Positions 51,524 to 60,138 of a stretch of 64,000 bases of DNA are shown here, in pieces. Both the position numbers and the translations under genes were made by a program. The DNA is from Proteobacteria bacterium 005FR1. GTDB taxonomy: Bacteria > Pseudomonadota > Gammaproteobacteria > Pseudomonadales > Cellvibrionaceae. Position 1 is the stretch's first letter. Every line of letters begins with the position of its first letter. The notes under the pieces were generated by a model. That model was given only the letters and a program-made list of their open reading frames with translations, did not search any database and was not told the origin of the DNA. The DNA lies in NCBI GenBank assembly GCA_026192395.1, contig WACF01000001.1, positions 2,912,309 through 2,976,308 of the forward strand, written 5' to 3'.

Positions 51524-52876
51524 ATGTTTACTTTGTCAGCGGTCGCTCGTCGGCGGCCATACGCTCTGCCATCCAGATGGCTGATTAGCACCGCCCTGTT
51601 GTTCTCAGTTGCCTATGCAAACCTAGGCTTCGCACAAGTGGAGCGCAGCGGGGTGGCCGCCCCTGTCGACGCTGCGGAGGATCCCATCGCCAGCGCCTCC
51701 GTCATGAGCGCGGACGAACTTGCCGCCTGGGTTCTGGCGCGAAATCCCGGTGTACAGGCCGCGAAAGCGGCGGCGAGGGCGGCAGCCTTTCGGATCGATC
51801 CCGCCGGGTCGCTGGACGATCCGACACTCAGCTACGGGGTAGCACCAAACACCTCCAGCTCGGACCGGGGTCTCGAGCAGCGCGTTGAGATTGCTCAGCG
51901 ATTCCCTTGGCCAGGAACGCTAGCCGCCCGAAAGGAACAGGCGCGCTTCGAAGCTATCGCCGCCGAACAGGGCACGGATGTGTTCCGTCTGGAAGTCGCC
52001 GCGGCTGCGAAGGCTGCTTATGCGGAATGGCGCTATGTTGCCAGCGCGCTGACCGTTCACGAGGCCACCCACGATCTACTCTCGGACTTGATCTCCGCAG
52101 CAGAGACCCGCTATGCCGCCGGACGCGCCTCTCGTCAGGACGTCCTTCAGGCACAGGTCGAACGGGTGGAAGTCGAAAACCGCAAGCTACGACTGCAGCA
52201 GCTTGCCACCACCGTTCGAGCTCGGATAAACGCGTTGCTCCAGCGTCCCCCGGATGCACCCCTGCCGGCTGCCGCTCCCATTCCCCTCTTGCCGCGCATC
52301 CCATCCGAGGAGCTCCTCGAGCAATTTGCGCTTGAGCATCCTTCTCTGCGGCGCTTGGCCTCCGAAGTAGAGGCCCAGCAAAGTGCCGTCGTGCTGGCGG
52401 AAAAGGCCTTCTATCCGGAATTCCAGGTGGGCGTTGGCTACAACGAGCTGTGGGACGACTCCGACAAGCGCGCCACTATCGGCCTTTCTATCAACGTCCC
52501 GCTGGACCGTTCCAAGCGCCACGCGCAGCTGGATTCCGCCCAAGCCCAGCTCCAGAGCCGCCAATGGGCACTCGCCGAGCAGCGCATGCAGCTACTGGCG
52601 GAGCTCGCCCAAGCGCGCGCCCTGGTCCTGGAGGCGCGGCAGACGGTTGAGCTCTACGAGGACCAACTTGTACCACTCGTTGACGAATACCTCGAATCCG
52701 CCATCGCGGATTACAGCGCCGGCGATGGCTCATTTCTGAGCGTCGTCACCGCCGAACAGTGCCAGCTTTCCACTGAACTCGGACTCGCACGGGCGCGGGC
52801 AGACTATGTCCGGGCGCTTGCCGTACTTGAACGTTGGGTGGGTGGTTCGCTTCCCGAGCCAGCCGAAGGAGAATGA
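51524..52876 (+). CDS. cusC: TolC-family outer-membrane factor (CusC-like)
   Basis: 450 aa. Signal region up to about residue 38. The TolC-type body has two similar halves: first half NPGVQAAKAAARAAAFRID and the RVEIAQRFPWPGTLAARKEQA turn, second half HPSLRRLASEVEAQQSAVVLAEKAFYPEFQVGVGYNE. It forms the trimeric channel of a CusCBA-like efflux system. The ATG follows GAGGAGAG. Stop overlaps the adaptor gene (ATGA), showing coupled translation. Metal specificity comes from the pump and adaptor rather than from this protein. Confidence 0.88.
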   Translation: MFTLSAVARRRPYALPSRWLISTALLFSVAYANLGFAQVERSGVAAPVDAAEDPIASASVMSADELAAWVLARNPGVQAAKAAARAAAFRIDPAGSLDDPTLSYGVAPNTSSSDRGLEQRVEIAQRFPWPGTLAARKEQARFEAIAAEQGTDVFRLEVAAAAKAAYAEWRYVASALTVHEATHDLLSDLISAAETRYAAGRASRQDVLQAQVERVEVENRKLRLQQLATTVRARINALLQRPPDAPLPAAAPIPLLPRIPSEELLEQFALEHPSLRRLASEVEAQQSAVVLAEKAFYPEFQVGVGYNELWDDSDKRATIGLSINVPLDRSKRHAQLDSAQAQLQSRQWALAEQRMQLLAELAQARALVLEARQTVELYEDQLVPLVDEYLESAIADYSAGDGSFLSVVTAEQCQLSTELGLARARADYVRALAVLERWVGGSLPEPAEGE

Positions 52877-54768
52877 ACATGATTGCCAAGAAATCCCAAT
52901 GGATACTGATCGCCAGCATTGGCCTGGTCCTGCTGCTTGCCGCGGCGGGAATTCTTCTGCTGCCCGACGACGAAGCTGCGCCGCCCCCGGATGCCGGCTT
53001 GGCGTTATACGAAGCCTCAGGGATTACCGTAGGCATTGCCACGGTGCCCGACACACCCCGGGTCGGTGAAAATCGCTTGGTCGTCGAGCTGAAGAATGCA
53101 GCCGGCGAGCCCGTCAGCGGTGCTGATTTTGAAGCTTTCGCCGAAATGCCGGCCATGGGGTCCATGCCAGCGATGCGCGCACCGGCAGACCTGGAGGAAA
53201 CCGCACCCGGCCATTATGAGGCGGTGGTGAACCTGTCCATGCGCGGCGAATGGCCGCTGACAGTCGCCTTTGCAACACCGGACGGTGCCGAAGGGCGCCT
53301 GCAGTTCGACTTTGCCACGGACCGGCCCGGGCTGCAGATTGCCGCTGGCGGGACGATGATCGAAGGCGAGGATGACGAGCCCTCGGCCGGCGAAGTGGAG
53401 GAGGAAGCAGTCCAACGCTACCGCTCGGGCGAGCTGCTGGTGGCCGTGGAGACGGAACCGGACGCGCCGATGGTGGGTGAAAACCGCCTGATCGTGGACA
53501 TCCTGGACACCACCGGCGAACCGGTGGCGGATCTCGAGCTGGATGCCTTCGCGGAAATGCCGGCCATGGGATCGATGCCGGCGATGCGCGCCCCGGTTAA
53601 TCTCGAGCGGGTGGGACCCGGCCGATTTGCCGGCGACTTCAAGCTGGGGATGCGGGGCGAATGGCCGCTGACCCTGAATATCGAAGACTCCGACGGGGCT
53701 GAGCACCGCCTGCAGTTCGATTTGGCCACCGATCGGCCGGGTCTGCAGCTGGCCGCCGGCGCCACTCCGGTGGGTGAGCAGGCATCACAGGCGGGTGAAG
53801 GACCGATCATCAACGTGGATAGCCGCCGTCGACAGATGATTGGCGTGGAAACCGCCGAAGCGGAGATACGTGATCTGCTGCGCAGCATCCGCGCGGTGGG
53901 CCAGGTGACCTATGACGAGCGACTGCTTTCCCAGATCACCCTCAAGTTCGACGGTTTCATCGGCGAACTGCATGCTGACTACGTTGGCACCGAGGTGCAA
54001 GAAGGACAGGTGCTTTTCACCGTCTACAGTCCCGAGCTGCTGGCGGCCCAGCGCGAGTACCTGGAAGTTTATGGCCGTCGCGCCAACACGGCCGCAACCC
54101 TGCTGGAAGCGGCCCGCCAGCGACTCCTGCTGTGGGACATGCCGCCCGAGACCATCGAGCAACTGGAAGAAAGCGGCGAGCCCCAGCCCTATGTTCCCAT
54201 CCACGCGCCGCGCAGCGGTACGGTGGTGGCGCTGGAGATTGCCGACGGCAGCGCCGCGCCCGCCGGCAAGACCCTGATGGCCATCGCCGACCTGTCGCAG
54301 GTCTGGGTGGAAGCTCAGGTCTACGAGGCCGACCTCTCATTGCTTTACGAGGGTATGCCCAGCACCGTTTTTCTGCCTTACCTTCCCGACCGCCGCTATC
54401 GCAGCGAAGTGGAATTCATCTACCCCTCCCTCTCCGAAGACAGTCGCACCGGCCGGGTGAGACTGACCCTGAACAATGAGTCTGGTGCACTCAAGCCCGC
54501 CATGTATGCGGAAGTGGCTCTGGAGCTTGTGCTGGACAACCGACTCAGTGTGCCGGAAGAAGCCGTGCTGGTCGCCGGGGCGACGCGGGTCGTGTTTGTC
54601 GATCTGGGCGGGGGCCGCTTGCAGGCCCGCCGGATCAAAACCGGGCGCCGCGCGCAGGGCTACGTGGAAGTGCTGGAAGGTCTGGAACCGGGCGATACCG
54701 TAGTGACCTCGGGCAATTTCCTGATCGCCGCCGAAACGCGACTGAAAACGGGTATCGAGCAATGGTAA
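52873..54768 (+). CDS. cusB: RND efflux periplasmic adaptor (CusB-like) with two YtkA/FixH-like Met-rich domains
   Basis: 631 aa, much longer than ordinary CusB (about 400). An N-terminal anchor (about 9-31) is followed by two copies of a beta-rich domain (about 52-150 and 188-290). Each has VGENRL, then the Met cluster EMPAMGSMPAM (Met92-101 and Met229-238), then RGEWPLT and RLQFD-ATDRPGLQ. These look like YtkA/FixH-type domains and could bind Cu(I)/Ag(I). The CusB core (about 310-630) follows, with GQVTYDERLLSQITLKFDGFI, the hairpin LAAQREYLEVYGRR and APRSGTVVALEIADG. AAGGAG precedes the ATG at 52873. Start codon of cusA overlaps its end. Confidence 0.9.
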   Translation: MNMIAKKSQWILIASIGLVLLLAAAGILLLPDDEAAPPPDAGLALYEASGITVGIATVPDTPRVGENRLVVELKNAAGEPVSGADFEAFAEMPAMGSMPAMRAPADLEETAPGHYEAVVNLSMRGEWPLTVAFATPDGAEGRLQFDFATDRPGLQIAAGGTMIEGEDDEPSAGEVEEEAVQRYRSGELLVAVETEPDAPMVGENRLIVDILDTTGEPVADLELDAFAEMPAMGSMPAMRAPVNLERVGPGRFAGDFKLGMRGEWPLTLNIEDSDGAEHRLQFDLATDRPGLQLAAGATPVGEQASQAGEGPIINVDSRRRQMIGVETAEAEIRDLLRSIRAVGQVTYDERLLSQITLKFDGFIGELHADYVGTEVQEGQVLFTVYSPELLAAQREYLEVYGRRANTAATLLEAARQRLLLWDMPPETIEQLEESGEPQPYVPIHAPRSGTVVALEIADGSAAPAGKTLMAIADLSQVWVEAQVYEADLSLLYEGMPSTVFLPYLPDRRYRSEVEFIYPSLSEDSRTGRVRLTLNNESGALKPAMYAEVALELVLDNRLSVPEEAVLVAGATRVVFVDLGGGRLQARRIKTGRRAQGYVEVLEGLEPGDTVVTSGNFLIAAETRLKTGIEQW

Positions 54769-57700
54769 GTCACCAGAACACACAGCACGGCCCGCTGGAG
54801 CGCATCATCGCCTTCTCCGCCCGTAACTGGCTGCTGACCCTGATGCTGGTCGCCGGAGCGGCGATCTGGGGCTATCGCTCGCTGATTAATGCACCGCTGG
54901 ATGCGGTGCCCGACCTGTCCGACGTGCAGGTTATTGTATTCACCGAGTGGCCCGGACGCAGTCCCGACATCATCGAGGACCAGATCACCTATCCCCTCAC
55001 CACCACACTGGTGGCGGCGCCCGACGTCCGCTTCGTGCGTGGACAAAGCTTCATGGGCCTGTCCTTCGTCTACGTTATTTTCGAGGACGGGACGGACATG
55101 TACTGGGCCCGCTCGCGGGTGCTGGAATACCTCAACTCCGCCGCGCCGAAACTGCCCGGGGACGTGCGCCCGACCCTCGGTCCGGACGCCACCGGGGTGG
55201 GCTGGGTCTACCAGTACGCGCTCAAGGATACCAGCGGCAATCAGAGCCTGGCGGAGCTGCGCAGCCTGCAGGACTTCAACCTGCGTTACGCGCTGGAATC
55301 GGTGGAAGGCGTTGCGGAAGTGGCCTCAGTTGGCGGCTTCACCCGCGAATATCAAATCAACATCGACCCAAACAAGCTCGCCTCGTACGGGATTCCGCTC
55401 AACAAAGTGGCCGAGGCAGTGCGCCGTTCGAACAACGACGTTGGCGGCCGGGTGCTGGAAATCGCCGGGCACGAGCAGTTCATCCGCGGTCGCGGCTACG
55501 TGGAGTCCACGGAAGATCTGGAGCAGGTAGTTCTCAAGGTGGGAGAAGGGGGCGTGCCCGTGCGCGTTTCCGACGTGGCCACGGTCGCGCTCGGTCCGGC
55601 GATGCAGCGCGGTCAGGCGGAACTGGATGGCGAAGGCATTACGGTGGGCGGCATCGTGGTGATGCGCTACGGGGCCAATGCGCTGGACGTGATCACCCGG
55701 GTGAAGGAGCGGCTTTCGGTGCTGGAGGACACCCTGCCGCCTGGAGTGGAGATCGTTCCGGTCTATGATCGCTCCAGTCTCATCGAGCGCGCCATCGAAA
55801 CGCTAGGCAACACGCTGGTGGAAGAAATGCTGGTGGTCTCGCTGGTGATCATCGTCTTCCTTCTGCACGTGCGTTCCGCGCTGGTGGCGATCATCACGCT
55901 ACCGGTTGCGATTCTGTTGTCCTTCATTCCGATGTTCTATCAGGGGCTCACCGCCAACATTATGTCGCTCGGGGGAATCGCGGTAGCGATCGGAGCCATG
56001 GTGGATGCCGCCATCGTTGTGATCGACAACGTACACAAGCGATTACAGACGCAATCGGAACTCGAGGGAAGCGAGACCGCCGCTGAATCTCGCACACACA
56101 TCATTATCTCGGCGATGCAGGAAGTGGGACCGAGCATTTTCTTCTCGCTGATGATCATCACCGTGTCCTTCCTGCCGGTTTTTGCGTTGGAAGGCACCGA
56201 AGGGCGCCTGTTCAAACCGCTGGCCTTCACGAAGACTTATTCCATGTTCTTCGCGGCCTTGCTGTCGATTACCCTGATACCGGCCCTGGCGGTCCTGTTG
56301 ATCCGGGGCCGTATTCGCGGCGACCGAAGTTGGCTCAATCGTATGCTGGTGAAGGGCTATGCACCCGTTATCCGCTTCGCCGTGAAGTGGCGCTGGCCAG
56401 TGGTCATCGGCGCGCTTGTCGCCCTGGTCGCGACCGTCCCCGTTTATCGGCAGCTGGGAACGGAGTTCATGCCGCCCCTGAACGAGGGCAGTATTCTCTA
56501 CATGCCCACCGCGCTGCCAGGTATCTCCATCGCCGATGCCACGCGGGTGATGCAGACCATGAATCGGGAATTGAAGAAGTTCCCCGAAGTGGAGCGGGTC
56601 TTCGGAAAGGTAGGCCGCAGTACCAGCCCAACCGACCCGGCGCCGCTATCGATGATCGAAACCAACATTACGTTGAAGCCTGAAAGCGAGTGGCGTGAAG
56701 GCATGACCTGGGACAAGCTGATTGGCGAAATGGATGCAGCCATGCGCTTCCCCGGAATGCCCAATATCTGGTGGATGCCAATTCAGACCCGAACGGAGAT
56801 GCTCGCTACCGGCATTCGTTCGAGCCTCGGCATCAAGGTTTTCGGCCCAGATCTGGCGACCATTGAGAAGACCGCAATCGAAATCGAACAGGCGCTGACG
56901 GAGGACGAGCGCACCGCTCCCTTCACTCGTAGCGCCTTTGCTGAACGGGCCACCGGCGGTTACTTTCTCGACTTCGATATCGACCGGGCCGCTGCCTCGC
57001 GGTTTGGCCTCAATGTTGGCGACGTGCAGGACGCAATCGAAGCGGCGATGGGCGGTATCGAAGTGGGCGAAACAATTGAAGGTCGGGAACGCTACGGCAT
57101 TCTGCTGCGCTATGCCCGGGAGTACCGGGACAGCGTGGAAGCCCTGGAAAGGGTTTTTGTGAATACGCCCAATGGTGATCCCATTCCCATCGCACAGGTC
57201 GCGGACATGAACTTTCGCACGGGGCCACCTTCGCTGCGCAACGAAGACGGGCAGCTGGTGAGTTTCATTTTCGTGGACGTGAACGATCAGGTAGGCATTG
57301 CGGACTACGTGGCATTGGCGAAGCAGGTCGTGGACGAAAAAGTCGATTTGCCTGCAGGCTATCGGGTTGCCTGGGCAGGCCAATTCGAATACCTCGAACG
57401 TGCTAAGGCGCGCCTGTCCATCCTCGTGCCGGCTACCTTGCTCGTCATTTTCTTTATGTTGTTCATGCACAGAAAAAGCTTAACGGAAACACTGATCGTG
57501 ATGACCGCCTTGCCGTTCTCGCTGATCGGCGCCGTCTGGTTGCTTGCCGCGCTCGGCTATAACCTGAGTGTTGCAGTGGCAGTCGGCATGATTGCCGTGG
57601 CGGGTCTTGCGGTGGAGCTGAGCTTGTTGATGATGCTTTATCTTGACCTCGCCTGGCGCCGTCGGCGCGAGGAAAACAGCATCGATACCAAAACAGATTT

Positions 57701-57965
57701 GTCCGAGGCTATCACCGAAGGCGCCAGCCAGCGCATCCGACCGATGCTAATGACCGCGCTGACCCTGTTCATAGGACTGTTGCCCATCATGTTCAGCACC
57801 GGCAGCGGTGCGGATGTGATGAAGCGGATCGCGGCACCCATGCTCGGAGGTGCGGCTACCGCTCTGCTGTTAGTGTTAGTTGTGTTTCCGGCGATATTCT
57901 CGTTCTGGCGAGGCCGTGGATTGCCTGCCGTGGCTCGTGAAAAAGTTGGGAATGAAGGGGCGTGA
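54762..57965 (+). CDS. cusA: Heavy-metal RND efflux pump (CusA-like)
   Basis: 1067 aa inner-membrane proton-driven pump, monovalent-metal (HME-RND) type. It opens with LERIIAFSARNWLLTLMLVAGAAIWG and has DVQVIVFTEWPGRSPDIIEDQITYP. Twelve membrane helices include TM4 with GGIAVAIGAMVDAAIVVIDN, carrying the proton-relay acidic residue, and the duplicated periplasmic halves. Met residues lie in the periplasmic cleft region (for example YMPTALPGIS, WWMPIQTRTEMLATGIRS), as in CusA. Overlaps the adaptor by seven bases. The Cu/Ag direction is supported by the operon's Met-rich adaptor; Zn/Co/Cd export is less likely. Confidence 0.92.
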   Translation: MVSHQNTQHGPLERIIAFSARNWLLTLMLVAGAAIWGYRSLINAPLDAVPDLSDVQVIVFTEWPGRSPDIIEDQITYPLTTTLVAAPDVRFVRGQSFMGLSFVYVIFEDGTDMYWARSRVLEYLNSAAPKLPGDVRPTLGPDATGVGWVYQYALKDTSGNQSLAELRSLQDFNLRYALESVEGVAEVASVGGFTREYQINIDPNKLASYGIPLNKVAEAVRRSNNDVGGRVLEIAGHEQFIRGRGYVESTEDLEQVVLKVGEGGVPVRVSDVATVALGPAMQRGQAELDGEGITVGGIVVMRYGANALDVITRVKERLSVLEDTLPPGVEIVPVYDRSSLIERAIETLGNTLVEEMLVVSLVIIVFLLHVRSALVAIITLPVAILLSFIPMFYQGLTANIMSLGGIAVAIGAMVDAAIVVIDNVHKRLQTQSELEGSETAAESRTHIIISAMQEVGPSIFFSLMIITVSFLPVFALEGTEGRLFKPLAFTKTYSMFFAALLSITLIPALAVLLIRGRIRGDRSWLNRMLVKGYAPVIRFAVKWRWPVVIGALVALVATVPVYRQLGTEFMPPLNEGSILYMPTALPGISIADATRVMQTMNRELKKFPEVERVFGKVGRSTSPTDPAPLSMIETNITLKPESEWREGMTWDKLIGEMDAAMRFPGMPNIWWMPIQTRTEMLATGIRSSLGIKVFGPDLATIEKTAIEIEQALTEDERTAPFTRSAFAERATGGYFLDFDIDRAAASRFGLNVGDVQDAIEAAMGGIEVGETIEGRERYGILLRYAREYRDSVEALERVFVNTPNGDPIPIAQVADMNFRTGPPSLRNEDGQLVSFIFVDVNDQVGIADYVALAKQVVDEKVDLPAGYRVAWAGQFEYLERAKARLSILVPATLLVIFFMLFMHRKSLTETLIVMTALPFSLIGAVWLLAALGYNLSVAVAVGMIAVAGLAVELSLLMMLYLDLAWRRRREENSIDTKTDLSEAITEGASQRIRPMLMTALTLFIGLLPIMFSTGSGADVMKRIAAPMLGGAATALLLVLVVFPAIFSFWRGRGLPAVAREKVGNEGA

Positions 57966-58036
57966 CTGGCTCCGAGCCCAGCCAAACCCGCTTGGATAGC
58001 TACCTGCATATACCCGCGAGAGCTTCGAAAAAGAGA

Positions 58037-58052
58037 TGGTGCCCAGAGGCGG
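58037..58052 (-). repeat. 16-nt tRNA-Phe 3'-end copy (outer repeat)
   Basis: TGGTGCCCAGAGGCGG is identical to the 3' end of the tRNA-Phe remnant at 58216 and then diverges. The 21 bases to its left (from GCGAGAGC) also align with those left of 58216 with few changes, giving a near-direct repeat of about 37 bases at a 179-bp period. Confidence 0.75.
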
Positions 58053-58053
58053 G

Positions 58054-58171
58054 CAAATTCGTCGGGAACGAATTTGGGCAGCTCGTATTTCGAGCTGGGC
58101 GCAGCTCTGAGCACATGGAAGTGCTCAGCCCATCGAACCACGTGTGGTTCGATTCCTACGTAGTTTCTACG
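58054..58171. repeat. Array of five consecutive hairpins downstream of tRNA-Phe
   Basis: Five perfect inverted repeats in a row: CAAATTCGT/ACGAATTTG (58054-58076), CAGCTCG/CGAGCTG (58079-58097), CTGAGCAC/GTGCTCAG (58107-58128), ATCGAACCAC/GTGGTTCGAT (58132-58153) and CGTAG/CTACG (58159-58171). No open reading frame with protein character. The array lies between two copies of the tRNA 3' end, directly downstream of the tRNA in its own direction, so it would be part of the tRNA precursor transcript. Confidence 0.8.
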
Positions 58172-58215
58172 AAGGAAGGAGGTCATGCCTCGATGCGAGA
58201 GCCTGGAAAGAAAGA

Positions 58216-58263
58216 TGGTGCCCAGAGGCGGAATCGAACCACCGACACGGGGATTTTCAATCC
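58216..58263 (-). tRNA. tRNA-Phe(GAA) 3' fragment; attachment site (att)
   Basis: Read on the minus strand, the block gives GGATTGAAAATCCCC (anticodon GAA with loop and the 3' side of its stem), GTGTCG (variable loop), GGTGGTTCGATTCCGCC (T arm) and TCTGGGCACCA (acceptor 3' strand plus encoded CCA). The 5' half of the tRNA is missing: to the right of 58263 the sequence becomes unrelated (CTAGAAAGACCAGCC). That is the footprint of site-specific integration into a tRNA gene; the intact tRNA should be at the other end of the element, right of the window. Confidence 0.88.
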
Positions 58264-58479
58264 TAGAAAGACCAGCCGAAAACGGCCAAATTGTCGACAG
58301 TCGGGCCAGAAATTGAGCGATTTGGCGGGGGGATCCGCAAAGAACCAGCGCAGGGTAACCTCATGATCAGGGATATTGAGGGATCTTCGCCGGCAACAGA
58401 AATGCAACATAGCCAAGTTGCGTCGCCGTAAACCAACGGCTAGCATCACCGCTCTTCACCCACCTTTAGGAGCCGAAGC
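58264..58479. other. Non-coding left end of the element
   Basis: About 215 bases between the att remnant and the zinc-protein gene. No gene is convincing. Integrase-binding arm sites would be expected here, but no clear direct repeats were picked out by eye. Confidence 0.35.
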
Positions 58480-58776
58480 GTGCCGACGATCAGCGAAAGG
58501 TCTGCGATCTCTGAGACCATAGTATGCAGCAATTGTGAGATGAAGAAAGTGACCAATCGTGTCTGGATAGTCGACGGTGGCGATGTGTGCGAAGATTGTT
58601 TCGACGCCCATTTTTCCGACATGGCTAAGTGCATCGTTGAGGACTGCGACGAATACGACGACCCTGACAACTTCGTAAATGGAATGTGCGAGCCGTGTCT
58701 GGAGGTCAATACACCGCTGGATCCAGAGGAACAGCAAGGGTGGGAAGAAATCATCGAGAACTGGAACAAGGGCTAA
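58480..58776 (+). CDS. Small zinc-ribbon/LIM-like protein (98 aa)
   Basis: Family not recognised. GTG start with AGGAG seven bases upstream. Eight cysteines form four pairs: C16-x2-C19, C37-x2-C40, C51-x4-C56 and C70-x2-C73, with His44 nearby. This could bind two zinc ions in a treble-clef, RING or LIM-like fold. The protein is strongly acidic, especially at the C-terminus (EEQQGWEEIIENW). It precedes the rnlAB pair by about 290 bases on the same strand; any link to it is unproven. Confidence 0.72.
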   Translation: MPTISERSAISETIVCSNCEMKKVTNRVWIVDGGDVCEDCFDAHFSDMAKCIVEDCDEYDDPDNFVNGMCEPCLEVNTPLDPEEQQGWEEIIENWNKG

Positions 58777-59064
58777 AACCCCCGTCGGACAAGTCTCGGT
58801 GTCCTCTGCGCTCGCGTCGATTACCCGCTAAGGCCATCGCAACGGCCCGGTACTCGGCCCCCGGCCCCCCTAGACCCGAGCTTGCCGTCGAGATCCGCTT
58901 TAAACAGGGGCGGCTGCTCTCAAAGCCCTCGCATGGTGCAGGGTTGTCCTTTAGCAACAACACCCCACCGCCCGTCCAGCGGCCCGCTCCATCCTGGAGA
59001 CATAACACCTAAAATGTGATTACATGCGCTCCCCGCGATGACGCTGACTCAAGGGAGCGATACG
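58777..59064. promoter_or_regulatory. Leader region of the rnlAB operon
   Basis: Non-coding. A TAAAAT box at 59010-59015 is a possible -10 element, with only a weak -35 (TCCATC region). ATGTGATTACAT at 59013-59024 is a near-palindrome overlapping it and could be an autoregulatory operator. GC-rich runs (GGCCCCCGGCCCCCC) lie around 58858-58872. Confidence 0.35.
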
Positions 59065-60138
59065 TTGACCGATTACAAAGACCTGAATCTGAATCGAGAG
59101 ACCCTCGAGCAGGATGTACAGCGATTCCTGAACGAACGTGGATTGGCCCTCGACGGCGGCATTCAGGATCTGGGAAAGCGGAAGAGGGTTGTATTCGGGC
59201 GGGCCGGCGAAGAGTTCGCGATGGTCGAGCTCATCCTCAATGGCAGCGGGACGACGACAGTTCACTGGAAGATGGGCAAGAATCAGGCCTTGGGCCAAGA
59301 GCTAGCAGAGTTCCTGAGCGCGACTATAGACCCTGCTGAATTCGAGCAAGTAAACTACTCCCTGTCCGGTTTCACCGAAGCTTTCGCCGATACGCTCCTT
59401 GAATTCTTGGAGGAATCAGGCGACTTTGCCCTCGAGGTCCGACAGGATGATCCGAAGCGTAGGCTAGTCAGTGTGCGGAGCAGGGCGCACCAAGACCAGC
59501 TTACCATTACGCACCACAAGGGCACGAGGCGACTCCAGATACAGGGAAAACCGCTGTCTTGCTACAGACGCGTGGTTTATTTCCTTACCGACTTCCTCGA
59601 CCTGAAAGGATTGCAGCAGGTGCTCTATCGAAAAGACGATAGCAGCGCCGAAATAGTCCGGAAAGAGGTGGCTGAGGACTACTTGAAGGGTTTTTTCCCG
59701 AAGAGCTATCACCTTATCCCAGATGCTGTGAAGAGACTTCTCGTTTCGAGCTGCTGCGTGAAGCTCGCCTCTCCTCAGCTACCCGACTACTGCCTACTTC
59801 TCTACCCGGATCTACGGGGACTAGAAGGTGTGCTCAAGGAGTTGCTGGCCGGGTACAACATGTCTGTAGAAGATGCGGAGAACGGGTTCGGCGACTTCTT
59901 CGAGGTGGGACGAGACATCTGCACCTTGAAGGCTGATTTCAGCGGACATATCGGGCATGCTGGAATGGAAAGTGCATTGAGTGACGCCTACGGATTCTAT
60001 AGAAAGCACCGCCATACTCTCTTCCACATGGAAGAATTCCCAGACGGCAGCAGAATGGTCGATACGCTAGACGAGGCCCTCGGGCTCTCTAAAGACACTT
60101 ACGCCAAGATCGACCGTCTATACACGGCACGAATGTGA
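59065..60138 (+). CDS. rnlA: RnlA toxin (RNase LS, HEPN-type endoribonuclease)
   Basis: 357 aa from the TTG at 59065, the same length as E. coli RnlA. The TTG has AAGGGAG seven bases upstream and gives the matching start TDYKDLNLN; the ATG at 59038 lacks such a site. Shared segments recalled from E. coli RnlA: LGQELAEFL..TIDPAEFEQVN, LQIQGKPLSCYR, CVKLASPQLPDYCLLLYPDLRGLEGVLK and RHTLFHMEEFPDGSRM. The HEPN motif R316-x4-H321 and upstream R251/E254 are present, so the nuclease site is intact. RnlA degrades mRNA when its antitoxin is lost, for example on T4 infection. Stop overlaps rnlB. Confidence 0.93.
   Translation: MTDYKDLNLNRETLEQDVQRFLNERGLALDGGIQDLGKRKRVVFGRAGEEFAMVELILNGSGTTTVHWKMGKNQALGQELAEFLSATIDPAEFEQVNYSLSGFTEAFADTLLEFLEESGDFALEVRQDDPKRRLVSVRSRAHQDQLTITHHKGTRRLQIQGKPLSCYRRVVYFLTDFLDLKGLQQVLYRKDDSSAEIVRKEVAEDYLKGFFPKSYHLIPDAVKRLLVSSCCVKLASPQLPDYCLLLYPDLRGLEGVLKELLAGYNMSVEDAENGFGDFFEVGRDICTLKADFSGHIGHAGMESALSDAYGFYRKHRHTLFHMEEFPDGSRMVDTLDEALGLSKDTYAKIDRLYTARM

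Noticed and set aside
58183-58449. 88-codon minus-strand frame across the att site
   Set aside because: It reads through the tRNA fragment itself (RFRLWAPS is the usual by-product of a tRNA 3' end) and has no start signal.
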